This document shows, one piece after another, positions 26,997-35,954 of a stretch of DNA of 64,000 nucleotides. The notes beneath the pieces were generated by a model. That model was not told the DNA's origin. It did no database searches and was given only the letters and a program-made list of their open reading frames with translations. Numbering within the stretch: position 1 is the first letter of the stretch; every line of letters starts with the position of its first letter. The DNA comes from JASHPR01 sp963808705 (GTDB taxonomy: Bacteria > Actinomycetota > Actinomycetes > Streptosporangiales > Streptosporangiaceae): NCBI GenBank assembly GCA_963808705.1, contig CAWEHB010000005.1, positions 124,001 to 188,000 on the forward strand, in the 5' to 3' direction. The translations under genes were made by a program, and so were the position numbers.

Positions 26997-29057
26997 CGCC
27001 GCTCTTGACTCCGCGGTCTGCAGCGGGAAGTGGCAGGCGGCCACGTGCCCGGGCCCGAACGAGCGCAGCGGCGGCTCCTCCTGCACGCAGATGTCCTGCA
27101 CGTACGGGCACCGGGTGCGGAACCGGCAGCCCGACGGCGGGTGGACCGGGCTGGGCAGCTCGCCCTTGATCTCCGCGCCCTGCGCCGCCTTCGCGGCCTC
27201 CGGATCCGGGACCGGGATGGTGGCGATCAGCCCGGCCGTGTAGGGATGGGCCGCGCGCTGGTAGATGTCGTCCGCCGAGCCCATCTCGACCAGCTTGCCC
27301 AGGTACATGACGCCGATCTGGTCGGCCATGTACTTGACCACCGCGAGGTCGTGGGAGATGACGATGTAGGTCAGGCCGTGGTCGGCCTGCAGCCGTTTCA
27401 TCAGGTTGAGCACCTGCGCCCGGATGGACACGTCCAGCGCGCTGACCGGCTCGTCCGCGACGATGACCTTCGGGTTCAGGGTGAGCGCGCGGGCCAGCCC
27501 GATCCGCTGCCGCTGCCCGCCGGAGAACTCGTGCGGGTACCGTTCGACCGCGTTACGCGCCAGGCCGACCTCGTCGAGCAGTTCGAACACGCGCTGCTGC
27601 TGTTGCTGGTGGCTCCCGACATGCTGGATGGTGAGGGGCTCGCGGATGATCGAGCCCACCCGCATCCTCGGGTCCAGCGAGGCGTAGGGATCCTGGAACA
27701 TCAGCTGCAGGTCACGGCGGTGCTTGCGCAGCTCGCTGCGGCCGAGCGCGGAGATGTCCCGGCCGTTCAGCAGCACCGAGCCCGAGTTCGGGTGCTCGAG
27801 CGCCACCACGACCCGCCCGATGGTGGTCTTGCCGCAGCCCGACTCGCCCACCAGGCCGAACGTCTCCCCGGCCTGCACGGTGAACGAGACGTTGGACACG
27901 GCGTGCACGCTGGCCACCTTGCGCTGCAAGATCGCCCCGGCCGTGACCGGGAATTCCTTGACCAGGTCGCGCACCTCGAGCAGGGGCGTTCCCGGCGGCA
28001 CCGCCCCGTCCCCGTCGCCGGGCCCGGCCAGGCCGGCCACGGCCTGCGCGCGGGCGGGCCCGTCCGCCGCCGCCCCCGCGCCGGCCGGGCCGTCGACCGG
28101 ATGCCAGCACGCGTACAGGTGCTCGCGGGTCTCGCCGATCAGCGGCGGCTCGTTGGCGCGGCACTTGTCGGTGGCCCGGGTGCACCGGGGCGCGAACCGG
28201 CAGCCGACCGGGGGGTTCGCCAGGTCCGGGGGCAGGCCGCCGATGGTCAGCAGCCGCTGCTTGTTGTCCTGGCTCAGCCGGGGGATGGAGGCCAGCAGCG
28301 CCTGGGTGTACGGGTGGCGCATGTGCCGGAACAGGGTGCCGGTCTCGGTCGCCTCGACCATCCGGCCCGCGTACATCACCTGGACCCGGTCCGCGTGCCC
28401 GGCGATCACGCCCATGTCGTGCGTGATCAGCAGCATGGCCATGCCGAGGCGGTCCTTCAGGTCGTGCAGCAGGGTGAGGATCTGCGCCTGGATGGTGACG
28501 TCCAGCGCGGTGGTCGGCTCGTCGGCGATGAGCAGCTTCGGCTCGCAGCTCAGCGCCATCGCGATCATCACGCGCTGCCGCAGCCCGCCGGAGAGTTGGT
28601 GCGGGTAGTCGCCGAGCCGCTCGGCCGGCCGGGGCAGGCCGACCAGCCCGAGCACCTCGATGGCCCGCCGCTTGGCCGCCGCCTTGCTCGCGCCCTGGTG
28701 CAGCCGGACCGGCTCGGCCACCTGGTAGCCGATGGTTTTCGTGGGGTCCAGCGAGGTCAGCGGGTCCTGGAAGATCATGGCGACCTCGTTGCCGCGGATC
28801 TTGCGCAGCTCGACGTCGCTGAGGCCGACCAGTTCCCGGCCGTCCAGCTTGATCGAGCCGCCGACGATCGCGCCGCCCTGCGGCAGCAGCCCCATGACGG
28901 ACAGCCCGGTCATCGACTTCCCGCAGCCCGACTCGCCCACCAGGCCCAGGGATTCTCCCGGCTCGATCGTGAGGTCGACGTTCCCGACCGCCTGCACGAC
29001 CGACTTGGTCAGCTTGATGTGCGTCGACAGGTCGGTGATCTCCAGTACCGGGGTCAC
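26937..29057 (-). CDS. Fused double ATPase (DppD-DppF) of the second peptide-type importer
   Basis: 706 residues from GTG at 29057 (overlaps the permease stop). NBD1: Walker A GESGCGKS at 41-48, LSGGLRQRVMIAMAL, LLIADEPTTALD and the Cys-containing C-tail (GCRFAPRCTRATDKC). NBD2: GESGCGKT, FSGGQRQRIGLARAL, VIVADEPVSALD and GCRFRTRCPYVQDIC. The A-loop region (residues 15-30), lost in the homologue at 3558, is intact here. A five-glutamine run (SHQQQQQR) lies in NBD2. The last ~20 codons overlap the convergent deacetylase gene. It powers uptake with the genes at 29054-32847. Confidence 0.93.
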   Translation of the reverse strand: MTPVLEITDLSTHIKLTKSVVQAVGNVDLTIEPGESLGLVGESGCGKSMTGLSVMGLLPQGGAIVGGSIKLDGRELVGLSDVELRKIRGNEVAMIFQDPLTSLDPTKTIGYQVAEPVRLHQGASKAAAKRRAIEVLGLVGLPRPAERLGDYPHQLSGGLRQRVMIAMALSCEPKLLIADEPTTALDVTIQAQILTLLHDLKDRLGMAMLLITHDMGVIAGHADRVQVMYAGRMVEATETGTLFRHMRHPYTQALLASIPRLSQDNKQRLLTIGGLPPDLANPPVGCRFAPRCTRATDKCRANEPPLIGETREHLYACWHPVDGPAGAGAAADGPARAQAVAGLAGPGDGDGAVPPGTPLLEVRDLVKEFPVTAGAILQRKVASVHAVSNVSFTVQAGETFGLVGESGCGKTTIGRVVVALEHPNSGSVLLNGRDISALGRSELRKHRRDLQLMFQDPYASLDPRMRVGSIIREPLTIQHVGSHQQQQQRVFELLDEVGLARNAVERYPHEFSGGQRQRIGLARALTLNPKVIVADEPVSALDVSIRAQVLNLMKRLQADHGLTYIVISHDLAVVKYMADQIGVMYLGKLVEMGSADDIYQRAAHPYTAGLIATIPVPDPEAAKAAQGAEIKGELPSPVHPPSGCRFRTRCPYVQDICVQEEPPLRSFGPGHVAACHFPLQTAESRAASPVRAGRGALQGGDGEPAE

Positions 29058-29962
29058 CGTCGGCGCAGCCTCACGTCCAGGGCGTCGCGCAGCGCGTCGC
29101 CGAGCAGGTTGCAGGCCATCACGACCACGATGATGCAGATCCCGACCGGGTAGACCTGCCACCAGTAGCCGTCCTGCAGGTAGGTTATCCCGTTGTTGAG
29201 CATGTCCCCCCAGTCGAAGGTGGGGTACTGCAGGCCGAAGCCGAGGAAGCCGAGGGTGGCGACGGCCAGGATCGCGTCGGCCACGGCGAACGTCGCGGTC
29301 ACGATGATGACCCCGAGCGCGTTTGGCATCAGGTGCCGGTTGATCAGCCGCATCCAGCCGGCTCCGGCCACCTTGGCCGCGGAGACGAAGTCCCGCACCC
29401 GCAGCGTCAGTACCTCGCCGCGGACCAGCCGGGCCGGGACCTGCCAGGTGAAGATCCCGATGATCACGCTGAGCCCGAGCACGGAAGCGCCGTAGCGGAC
29501 CGCGATGATCAGCACGACGAACAGGAACGGGATCGACAGCAGGACGTCCACGATCCGCATCAGGAACCCGTCGAAGAGCCCGCCGGCCAGGCCGGACACC
29601 GCGCCCCACACCGCGCCCCAGACCATCCCGATGAACGCGGACAGGAAGCCGATCTCGAGCGCGACCCGGCCGCCGATCATCAGCTCCTCGAGCACGTCGA
29701 AGCCCTGGTTGTCGGTGCCCAGCGGATGCCCCGCGCCCGGCGGCAGGTTGGTGGTGTCGAGGTCCGAGCTGAGCCCGCCGTGGTAGACCAGCGGCCCGAG
29801 GTAGCAGAACACCACGAAGAAGATCAGCGCAACGAGCCCGAGCACGGCGAGCTTGTTCTGGGCGAACTCGCGCGCCGCCAGCCGCCAGCCGCTCTGCACC
29901 AGGATGTCGCCGCCCTCCGGCGCGAGGCCCGGCGGCGGGAGCTCGGGGGCGATGTTAGTCAC
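29054..29962 (-). CDS. ABC importer permease, DppC/OppC family
   Basis: 302 residues. An N-terminal extension and first helix (LAVLGLVALIFFVVFCYLG) are followed by GAGHPLGTDNQGFDVLEELM, then a BPD_transp_1 core with helices and the coupling loop SAAKVAGAGWMRLINRHL. It ends with NLLGDALRDALDVRLRR. It overlaps the ATPase GTG by four bases and lies 22 bases after the DppB-type gene. Confidence 0.93.
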   Translation of the reverse strand: MTNIAPELPPPGLAPEGGDILVQSGWRLAAREFAQNKLAVLGLVALIFFVVFCYLGPLVYHGGLSSDLDTTNLPPGAGHPLGTDNQGFDVLEELMIGGRVALEIGFLSAFIGMVWGAVWGAVSGLAGGLFDGFLMRIVDVLLSIPFLFVVLIIAVRYGASVLGLSVIIGIFTWQVPARLVRGEVLTLRVRDFVSAAKVAGAGWMRLINRHLMPNALGVIIVTATFAVADAILAVATLGFLGFGLQYPTFDWGDMLNNGITYLQDGYWWQVYPVGICIIVVVMACNLLGDALRDALDVRLRRR

Positions 29963-29984
29963 TGATCATCTCCTGGGACGCGGG

Positions 29985-30932
29985 TCAGACAAGCCGGATC
30001 CGCGGGTCGGCCACGGTCAGGGCGATGTCGGCGGCGAAGTTCCCGACCACCACCAGCACCGCCCCCACCAGCGTGTAGGCGAGCAGGACCGGGTAGTCGG
30101 CGGTGCCCAGGCTGTCGTAGAACAGCAGCCCGAGGCCGGGGAAGTTGAACACCGCCTCGCAGATCAGGTTGCCGGCCAGCAGGTCCGGGATCGACAGCCC
30201 GATCAGGGTGATCATCGGCAGGAACGCGTTGCGGACCAGGTGCCGCAGCAGCACCAGCCGCTCCGGCAGGCCCTTGGCCCGGGCCGCCTTGATGTAGTCC
30301 TGGGCCACCGTGTCGATCGCGGCCGACCGCATGTACCGGGAGTACCCGGCCAGGTTCAGCAGGGTCAGGCAGACGATCGGCAGCGTCATCGCCCGCCAGT
30401 CAAAGATGATCGACACCATCGAGGTGGTCTGCGGGCCCTCGTAGCTGAAGATCGGGATGGCGATCGCGAACGCCTGGATCGCGATCAGGTACAGGAAGAA
30501 GTCCGGCATCGCGTAGGTCACGAACGCGCCGGTGGTCACGACCGCGTCGCCGAGCGTGTTCCGCCGGATCGCCTGGTAGATGCCGAGCGGGACCGCGATC
30601 ACCACCGACAGGAACAGCGTGATGCCGGACAGGTAGGCGCTGCGCAGCCAGCGCTCCCGGAACAGCGAGGCCACGCTCTGGTTCAGCTTGTAGGAGTAGC
30701 CGAGGTTCCCGTGCAGCAGCTGGTTGATGTAGCGCAGGTACTGCTCGATCCACGGCTCATCGAAGCCGTGCTGGGCGTTCCACTGGGCGATGGAGAGCTT
30801 GTTGGCGTGCGGGCCGAGCACGTCGATGGCGGGCGTGGGGTAGATCACGTGCAGCATCAGGAAGATGAAGATCGAGACACCGAAGAGCACCACGATCGCC
30901 GTCGCCGCGCGGCGGATCAGGTAAGCCGTCAC
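29985..30932 (-). CDS. ABC importer permease, DppB/OppB family
   Basis: 315 residues with six predicted helices. The N-terminal helix (TAIVVLFGVSIFIFLMLHV) and HGNLGYSYKLNQSVASLF precede the core containing KAARAKGLPERLVLLRHL and the periplasmic NFPGLGLLFYDSL. This intact copy provides the reference that shows the gene at 1484 is interrupted by a stop codon rather than being two genes. Confidence 0.93.
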   Translation of the reverse strand: MTAYLIRRAATAIVVLFGVSIFIFLMLHVIYPTPAIDVLGPHANKLSIAQWNAQHGFDEPWIEQYLRYINQLLHGNLGYSYKLNQSVASLFRERWLRSAYLSGITLFLSVVIAVPLGIYQAIRRNTLGDAVVTTGAFVTYAMPDFFLYLIAIQAFAIAIPIFSYEGPQTTSMVSIIFDWRAMTLPIVCLTLLNLAGYSRYMRSAAIDTVAQDYIKAARAKGLPERLVLLRHLVRNAFLPMITLIGLSIPDLLAGNLICEAVFNFPGLGLLFYDSLGTADYPVLLAYTLVGAVLVVVGNFAADIALTVADPRIRLV

Positions 30933-30972
30933 AGCCCGTGCCTCTGGTCAGCTGACGCCCCAACGCCCGGCC

Positions 30973-32847
30973 TCATCCCTTCGTCAGGTACATCAGCTCC
31001 GTGTTCAGGTAGTACTGGGTCAGGGCCTCGAACGCGGCCGGCTGGCCGGAGACGCTGTCCTTCCACACCATGATGAGGTCGGCGTTGGGCTGGAACAAGC
31101 TCGGCTGCTGCTCGGTGAGGTAGGACGCCTCGTTCTTCACGGCGTCCGGGTTGCCGCCGGTCACCGACTCGTTGATCAGCCTGTTCGCCTCCGCGTCGTT
31201 GTAGAAGCCGCCGTTGTCCGAGCCGCCGGTGTTGAAGATGCCGAACGTGGTCGGGTAGGGCTCGTTGGTGAAGCCGCCGTAGTCCGACATCGCCCACTGG
31301 TTGATGGTCTTCGGGGAGCCGGGGTCGTCGGCCACGTCGACGACGTGGTTGAAGGTGCTGGCCTGCAGCGTGACGGCGATGCCGACCTTGTTCGCGTCCG
31401 ACGCCCAGGCGGTGAGCATCTCGCCGGTGATCGCAGGGTCGTTGACGTACAGCACGTTGAACGTGAGCTTGGTCCCGGCCGGGATGCCGCTGCCGCACTC
31501 GCCGGCGCCGGTGCCGGGCTTGGCGCAGGTGCTGACGCCGCCCGGCACCACGTTCCAGCCGTGCGACTTGAGCAGGTTGGCCGCCGCGCTGACGCTGAAC
31601 GGGTACGGGTTCTTCACGGCGTTGGCCGGGCTGTACGGCGACACCGGCACCGCGGGAACCGGCCCGTACGCCAGCCCGCCGGCCCCGTGGAAGAAGGCCT
31701 TGACGTAGCCCTCCTCGTCCTCCAGGTGGGCGAGCGCCTGCCGGACGTACAGCTGGTTGATGATGTTGTTGAAGTCGCCGGTCTTGTCGGCGAAGTTGTA
31801 GTTCACGTAGTCGAAGCCCCAGTCGGGGTAGCCGAACACGTGGTACCCGGCCGCCTTGACCCGGTCCAGCTGCGGCACGTCGGTCTGCGGCATGTAGCCG
31901 ATGTCGATGCTCTTGGACAGCACGGCGTTGAACTCGGAGGTGTCGGAGGTGTACGGGACCGCCTGCAGGGTCGGGACCACCTTCGACTTCGGGCCGCCGT
32001 AGGTCGGGTTCGGGACCATCGTGTACGCACCGGTGGTGTTGTTGAACACGGTCAGCCGGTACGGGCCGTCCACGACCTGCCAGAGCGGGTTCGTGGCGTA
32101 GGTGCCGGTGGAGCCCGACGCCGCGGCCAGGAAGTCGTAGATCTTCTTCGCGTTCGCCGGGTTCGTGAAGTCCATGATCGGGCCGCTGGCCGAGGCCTTG
32201 GCCCAGGAGTGCACCGGCATGGGCTGGATCTGCGCGAGCTCGTTATCGGTGAACCACGTGGGGTTGACCGGCTTGTTCAGGTTCACCACGAGCGTGGTCG
32301 AGTTCGGCGTGCTGGCGCTGACCACCTGGTCCGGTATCCCGATGCCGGGGGAGTAGGGACCCCAGTTGGCGCCGCTCTCGCGCACGGCGGCGCGCAGCTC
32401 GTCCAGGTAGAACAGCGCATCGCTCGAGGTCACCGGCTGCCCGTCGTTCCACTTGTAGTTGGTCTTCAACTTGACCGTGACGGTCTTGTCGCCGTTGGAG
32501 TACGTCGGCAGATACGCCAGGCTCAGGGCCTGGTTGATCGTCGGGGTGACCCCGTTCTGGGTCCAGTACAGCGGGCGCCACGACTCCCACGAGAACGAGC
32601 TGGTGCTGTAGACGGTGAAGTCGGCGCCCGGGACGATCGGGAAGATCCAGGTCGGGGCCGAGCCCGGCGGCTCCGCCCAGGTGATCGTGCCGCCCGTCGG
32701 CGTGCCGCTGGCCGCGGGCACCGAGCCGAACGCGCCCGACGTGGAGTTGATCGATCCGCTGCCGGAACTGCTCGTGGAGCAGGCCGCCAGCCCCAGGGCG
32801 GCGGCTGCGGCGGCGGCGAACACCGCCAGTGTCTTCGGCCGGATCAT
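30973..32847 (-). CDS. Family-5 extracellular solute-binding lipoprotein
   Basis: 624 residues from ATG 32847, preceded by GGAAGG at eight bases; GTG 32856 is an alternative without good spacing. A lipoprotein signal ends in LGLAACSTS (lipobox Cys about residue 23), then a Ser/Gly linker and an SBP_bac_5 domain (KTNYKWNDGQPVTSSDALFYL; VRQALAHLEDEEGYVKAFF). It captures the substrate for the permease/ATPase genes downstream. The substrate is not determinable, and operators like those of the inositol island precede it, so co-control is possible. Confidence 0.93.
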   Translation of the reverse strand: MIRPKTLAVFAAAAAAALGLAACSTSSSGSGSINSTSGAFGSVPAASGTPTGGTITWAEPPGSAPTWIFPIVPGADFTVYSTSSFSWESWRPLYWTQNGVTPTINQALSLAYLPTYSNGDKTVTVKLKTNYKWNDGQPVTSSDALFYLDELRAAVRESGANWGPYSPGIGIPDQVVSASTPNSTTLVVNLNKPVNPTWFTDNELAQIQPMPVHSWAKASASGPIMDFTNPANAKKIYDFLAAASGSTGTYATNPLWQVVDGPYRLTVFNNTTGAYTMVPNPTYGGPKSKVVPTLQAVPYTSDTSEFNAVLSKSIDIGYMPQTDVPQLDRVKAAGYHVFGYPDWGFDYVNYNFADKTGDFNNIINQLYVRQALAHLEDEEGYVKAFFHGAGGLAYGPVPAVPVSPYSPANAVKNPYPFSVSAAANLLKSHGWNVVPGGVSTCAKPGTGAGECGSGIPAGTKLTFNVLYVNDPAITGEMLTAWASDANKVGIAVTLQASTFNHVVDVADDPGSPKTINQWAMSDYGGFTNEPYPTTFGIFNTGGSDNGGFYNDAEANRLINESVTGGNPDAVKNEASYLTEQQPSLFQPNADLIMVWKDSVSGQPAAFEALTQYYLNTELMYLTKG

Positions 32848-32967
32848 GACTGCCACCTTCCGTCGTGGCCGACCTCACGTCGCGGGGACCCCCACGGCGG
32901 CCATAGATCTTGGCGGGTCGGCGGCCTGACGCGAGCATAAGGATCGCCCCATGGCGACTTGGGGCGA

Positions 32968-32996
32968 ATATTGTCACAAGTTGTCATCGATGTGAA
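32968..32996 (-). promoter_or_regulatory. Promoter and tandem TTGTCA operator of the second importer
   Basis: On the minus strand TTCACA (plus 32991-32996) and CAATAT (plus 32968-32973) are 17 bases apart, 121 bases before the binding-protein start. TTGTCA occurs twice (32971-32976, 32981-32986) exactly one helical turn apart, one copy overlapping the -10. The half-site matches that at 7542-7557. Confidence 0.45.
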
Positions 32997-33334
32997 GACA
33001 CGCCGGGGTCCGGCCGGGCCGCAGCCGGGCGCGACGCCGGAACGGGGGATAACAGCCGGTCCGCGCCCGCTCAGCGCTACTGAAGAGAACGCCGAACGCC
33101 CGCTGAAAGTCCCCGCCGCCTCAGGGCGTCGGCGGGGCCAGGCCGAGCAGGTCCCGGGCGGCGTCGATGGCCGGGCCCGGCCGGGCCCGGCCGGTCCCGG
33201 GAGACCGACCCCTGCTCGGCCACCTCGCCGCCCATGCGATGTCAGACTCTAGGAACGCGAACCGACAATAGGACCTCCAGCTACCGGGAAGAATTTCTCG
33301 CTACCCGGCGTGGCCAGCGGCAGGGAGCAGCCTG
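32997..33334. other. Intergenic region before tenA, no gene recognised
   Basis: About 340 bases with no convincing gene. I looked for a thiamin pyrophosphate riboswitch before tenA and did not find its conserved core. On the minus strand near 33120-33180 a short frame ends IDAARDLLGLAPPTP, which looks like a protein C-terminus but has no intact upstream part in the same frame. A GGGCCCGGCC tandem run lies near 33170-33195. Confidence 0.4.
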
Positions 33335-34003
33335 ATGAGTGATCGCTTCACGGACGAGTTGTGGCAGGGCTCCGCCGACATTTACGGCGCCATCCTGGCC
33401 CACCCCTTCCTCACCGGGCTGACCGACGGCAGCCTGCCGCAGGACGCCTTCACGTTCTACGTGGTGCAGGACGCGCTGTACCTGCTCGGCTACGCGCAGG
33501 CGCTCGCCGCCGTGGCCAGCCGCGCCCCGGACGCCGCGGGGATCGAGATGTTCGCCGGCCACGCCGCCGCGGTGATCGCCGAGGAGCGGAAGCTGCATGA
33601 CTCGCTCCTGGCCGACCTGGGCATCGATCCCGCGTCGGCCGACGCCGCCGAGCCCGCGCCGACCACGCTGGCCTACACCAGCTACCTGCTGGCGACCGTC
33701 CGCGGCGGGTCCTACGCCGAAGGCGTCGGCGCGGTGCTGCCGTGCTACTGGATCTACTGGGAGGTCGGCAAGGAATTGCTGCAGCGCGGCTCGCCCAACC
33801 CGCGCTACCAGCAGTGGATCGACACCTACGGCGGCGAGGAATTCGGCGGCGTCGTCCGCGAGGTGCTGGCCGTGGCGGACGCGCTGGGGCCCGGCCTCGC
33901 GCCGCCCGAGCGCGCGCTCGTGCACCGGCACTTCCGCGCCACCAGCCGCTACGAGTGGATGTTCTGGGACATGGGCTACCACCAGGAAGCCTGGCCGGTG
34001 TAG
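33335..34003 (+). CDS. tenA: TenA family thiaminase II-like protein
   Basis: 222 residues, usual length. The N-terminus (HPFLTGLTDGSLPQDAF) with FYVVQDALYLLGYAQAL, the conserved Cys in AVLPCYWIYWEVG (about residue 137) and the C-terminal YEWMFWDMGY are typical of TenA (aminopyrimidine aminohydrolase, thiamin salvage). No thiamin genes and no riboswitch accompany it, so it may be one of the TenA-like proteins adapted to another substrate. The stop is followed directly by the remnant at 34006. Confidence 0.92.
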   Translation: MSDRFTDELWQGSADIYGAILAHPFLTGLTDGSLPQDAFTFYVVQDALYLLGYAQALAAVASRAPDAAGIEMFAGHAAAVIAEERKLHDSLLADLGIDPASADAAEPAPTTLAYTSYLLATVRGGSYAEGVGAVLPCYWIYWEVGKELLQRGSPNPRYQQWIDTYGGEEFGGVVREVLAVADALGPGLAPPERALVHRHFRATSRYEWMFWDMGYHQEAWPV

Positions 34004-34005
34004 CC

Positions 34006-34188
34006 GTGACGTATCCGATGCCGCCGAGCCGGGTCCCGGCCGGCGCGACACCCGAGGGCGACGGGATCGTCGTCGGAGACGGCCCCGCCGCGAGCAGCAG
34101 CGAGCCCGCCGCGAGCAGCAGCGAGCCCGCCGCGAGCAGCAGCGAGCCCGCCGCGAGCAGCAGCGAGCCCGCCGCGAGCAGCAGCGGG
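34006..34188 (+). pseudogene. N-terminal remnant of a DsbA-like thioredoxin-fold protein
   Basis: From GTG 34006 (or ATG 34018) the frame reads MPPSRVPAGATPEGDGIVVG, which in actinobacterial DsbA-family proteins leads directly into the first thioredoxin strand and the CxxC site. Here it passes into a PAASSSE heptapeptide repeat and then runs antisense to the next gene, so the thioredoxin domain is absent. The call rests on recognising this short leader; no catalytic residues remain. Confidence 0.5.
34084..34188 (+). repeat. Five tandem 21-bp repeats (PAASSSE codons)
   Basis: The unit CCCGCCGCGAGCAGCAGCGAG is repeated five times without spacer (34084, 34105, 34126, 34147, 34168; the last copy ends in GGG). 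Near-identity of the copies suggests recent expansion or an assembly effect. It sits at the broken junction between the thioredoxin-like remnant and a decayed ligase. Confidence 0.92.
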
Positions 34189-34225
34189 CCCTCACCGCGA
34201 AAAGTACCGAGGCCAGCCCTGTGCC

Positions 34226-35559
34226 TCAGCGGGTCTGGCGTTCCTTCAGGACGCGCCGGAGGATCTTGCCCGTCGCCGACCTGGGGATCTCGGTGATCGC
34301 CTCGAGCGCCCGCAGTTTCTTATAGGGGGCCACTTCTTATAGGGGGCCACGCGGTCGGCGACGTAGGACGCGATCTCGTCCAGCGATATCTCGGAGGCCA
34401 GGACGACGAAGCCTTGCGGAGCCTCGCCGTCCGGCCCGGCCGGCAGGCCGATGACGGCCGCATCGGTCACGGCCGGGTGGGACAGCAGGATGGCCTCGAG
34501 CTCGGCCGGGACGACCTGGTAGCCCTTGTACTTGATGAGTTCCTTGATGCGGTCCACCACGAACAGGCGCCCGTCGGCGTCGATGTGCCCCACGTCCCCG
34601 CTGCGGTAGAAGCCCTCGCGGTCGAAGGCGCGCTCGGTGCTGGCCGGGTCGTCGAGGTATCCCCGCATGATCTGCGGCCCGCGGAACAACAGTTCGCCGT
34701 CCTCCCCGGGCCCGAGCGCCTGCCCGGTAAGGGGATCGACGATCTTGCACTTAGTGTTCGGCAGGACGATGCCGACCGAGTCGTACGGGGCGTCATCGTC
34801 CGGGGGCGTGGCGGTGACGGCCGGGCTGGCTTCGGTCATGCCGTAGGCCTGGAACACCGGGCAGCCCGCCCGCCCGGCACAGGCGGACGCGGTTTCGGCG
34901 TCGAGCGGCGCGGCCGCCGACATGATCCAGCGCAGGCTGGACAGGTCGGCGTCGCCGGCGGCCGGGTGCCTGGCCAGGGCGTTGATGATCGGCGGGACGG
35001 CGTACAGGACCGTCACGTGGTGCTGCTCGATCGCGCGCAGGAACGCGCCGAACTCGAAGCGCGGCATCGTGACCAGGGTCGCCCCGGCGCTGAGCGCGGG
35101 GTTCATGATGGCGTTCATGCCGTAGATGTGGAAGAACGGCAGGACCGCGAGTGCGACGTCATCCTCGCTGACACCGTCCCAGCGGCCTGTGGGTCGCCCA
35201 CGACGATGATCTCCAGGCCGTCGCCGGCCGCCTTGGCCTTGTCCAACAGGGCCGGCACGGTGACCAGCCACCGTGCCCCCGACGAGCGCAGCTGGCCGGC
35301 GATCTCGCCCGTGGTGTACAGCGGGTTGAGGGTCGTCACGGCGCCGCCGGCCGAGGCCGCGCCGTGGAACACGATGGGGTACTCGGGGATGTTCGGCGCC
35401 AGGATCGCCAGGACGCCGCCGCGGCCGAAGCCGCGCGCGGCCAGCCCGGCGGCGAACGAGCTGACGGCGGCGGCCAGCTGCGCGTAGCTGATGCCGCTGC
35501 GCCGGCGCCGGCGTGCCGCGGCCGCCGCCGGGTGATCCGGCCGGGGTGGCTGTGCTCAT
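34226..35559 (-). pseudogene. Decayed acyl/aryl-CoA ligase (4-coumarate-CoA ligase-like)
   Basis: Homology to adenylate-forming CoA ligases is spread over three frames. From ATG 35559 a leader reads MSTATPAGSPGG, then the frame changes to ISYAQLAAAVSSFAAGLAAR...LEIIVVGD (to about 35200), then to SEDDVALAVLPFFHIYGM...VADRVAPYKK. The AMP-binding P-loop region (SSGTTGxPKG), which should lie between the second and third parts, is absent. A 17-bp duplication (34317-34350) shifts the frame near the end; skipping it gives KLRALEAITEIPRSATGKIL (catalytic Lys) and a stop at 34226. At least three independent lesions make it non-functional as sequenced. Confidence 0.85.
34317..34350. repeat. 17-bp tandem duplication that shifts the ligase frame
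   Basis: TTCTTATAGGGGGCCAC occurs at 34317-34333 and again at 34334-34350. Removing one copy restores the ligase frame through the family's C-terminal lysine motif. Confidence 0.95.
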
Positions 35560-35582
35560 CGCGTGAGTCCTTCCGCGCGCCG

Positions 35583-35954
35583 CTAGCCGGACAGGGCCTC
35601 GCGGGCGGCCCGGATCGAGGCGCGCTTCCCGGAGTCGAGGTATTCCTCGATCCGGGTGATGTGCCCGTCCCGCACCTGCAGGTACATCGCGGCGTGCAGC
35701 TCGACGTGCGTCCCGTCCGGCAGGGTGCCGCGCAGCACGTGCTGCTGCAGCACGCCATCGGGGGCGGGCACCCGCCGGACGATGTCGTAGCGCAGGCCGG
35801 ACACGGCCCGGTGCAGGCCCTGCAGCACCTTCAGGTTGTCCTCGACCGGCTGCTCGATCAGGTCATCGTTGTGCCAGATGACGGCGTCGGGAGCATAGAT
35901 CTCGCGCAGGGTCTCGATGTCGCCCGCCTCCAGGGCGGCGAAGAAGCGGATCAC
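35583..35954 (-). CDS. SnoaL-like / NTF2-fold protein
   Basis: 123 residues from GTG 35954, which overlaps the stop of the LLM gene. The fold is a small alpha+beta cone: FFAALEAGDIETLREIYAPDAVIWHND, then YLQVRDGHITRIEEYLD, typical of SnoaL-like ketosteroid-isomerase relatives. A strong AAGGAGG lies seven bases before an ATC codon (35969-35967; reading I-S-E-E-L-V) five codons upstream of the GTG, exactly where an ATG is expected, so the start may be an altered or non-standard codon. Function is unknown; it is next to oxidoreductase and ligase genes. Confidence 0.8.
   Translation of the reverse strand: MIRFFAALEAGDIETLREIYAPDAVIWHNDDLIEQPVEDNLKVLQGLHRAVSGLRYDIVRRVPAPDGVLQQHVLRGTLPDGTHVELHAAMYLQVRDGHITRIEEYLDSGKRASIRAAREALSG

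Noticed and set aside
32997..33334. TPP riboswitch upstream of tenA
   Set aside because: The conserved TPP-aptamer core sequences were not found on either strand.
34084..34188. CRISPR array
   Set aside because: The 21-bp units are contiguous without spacers and encode an in-frame PAASSSE repeat; no cas genes are present.
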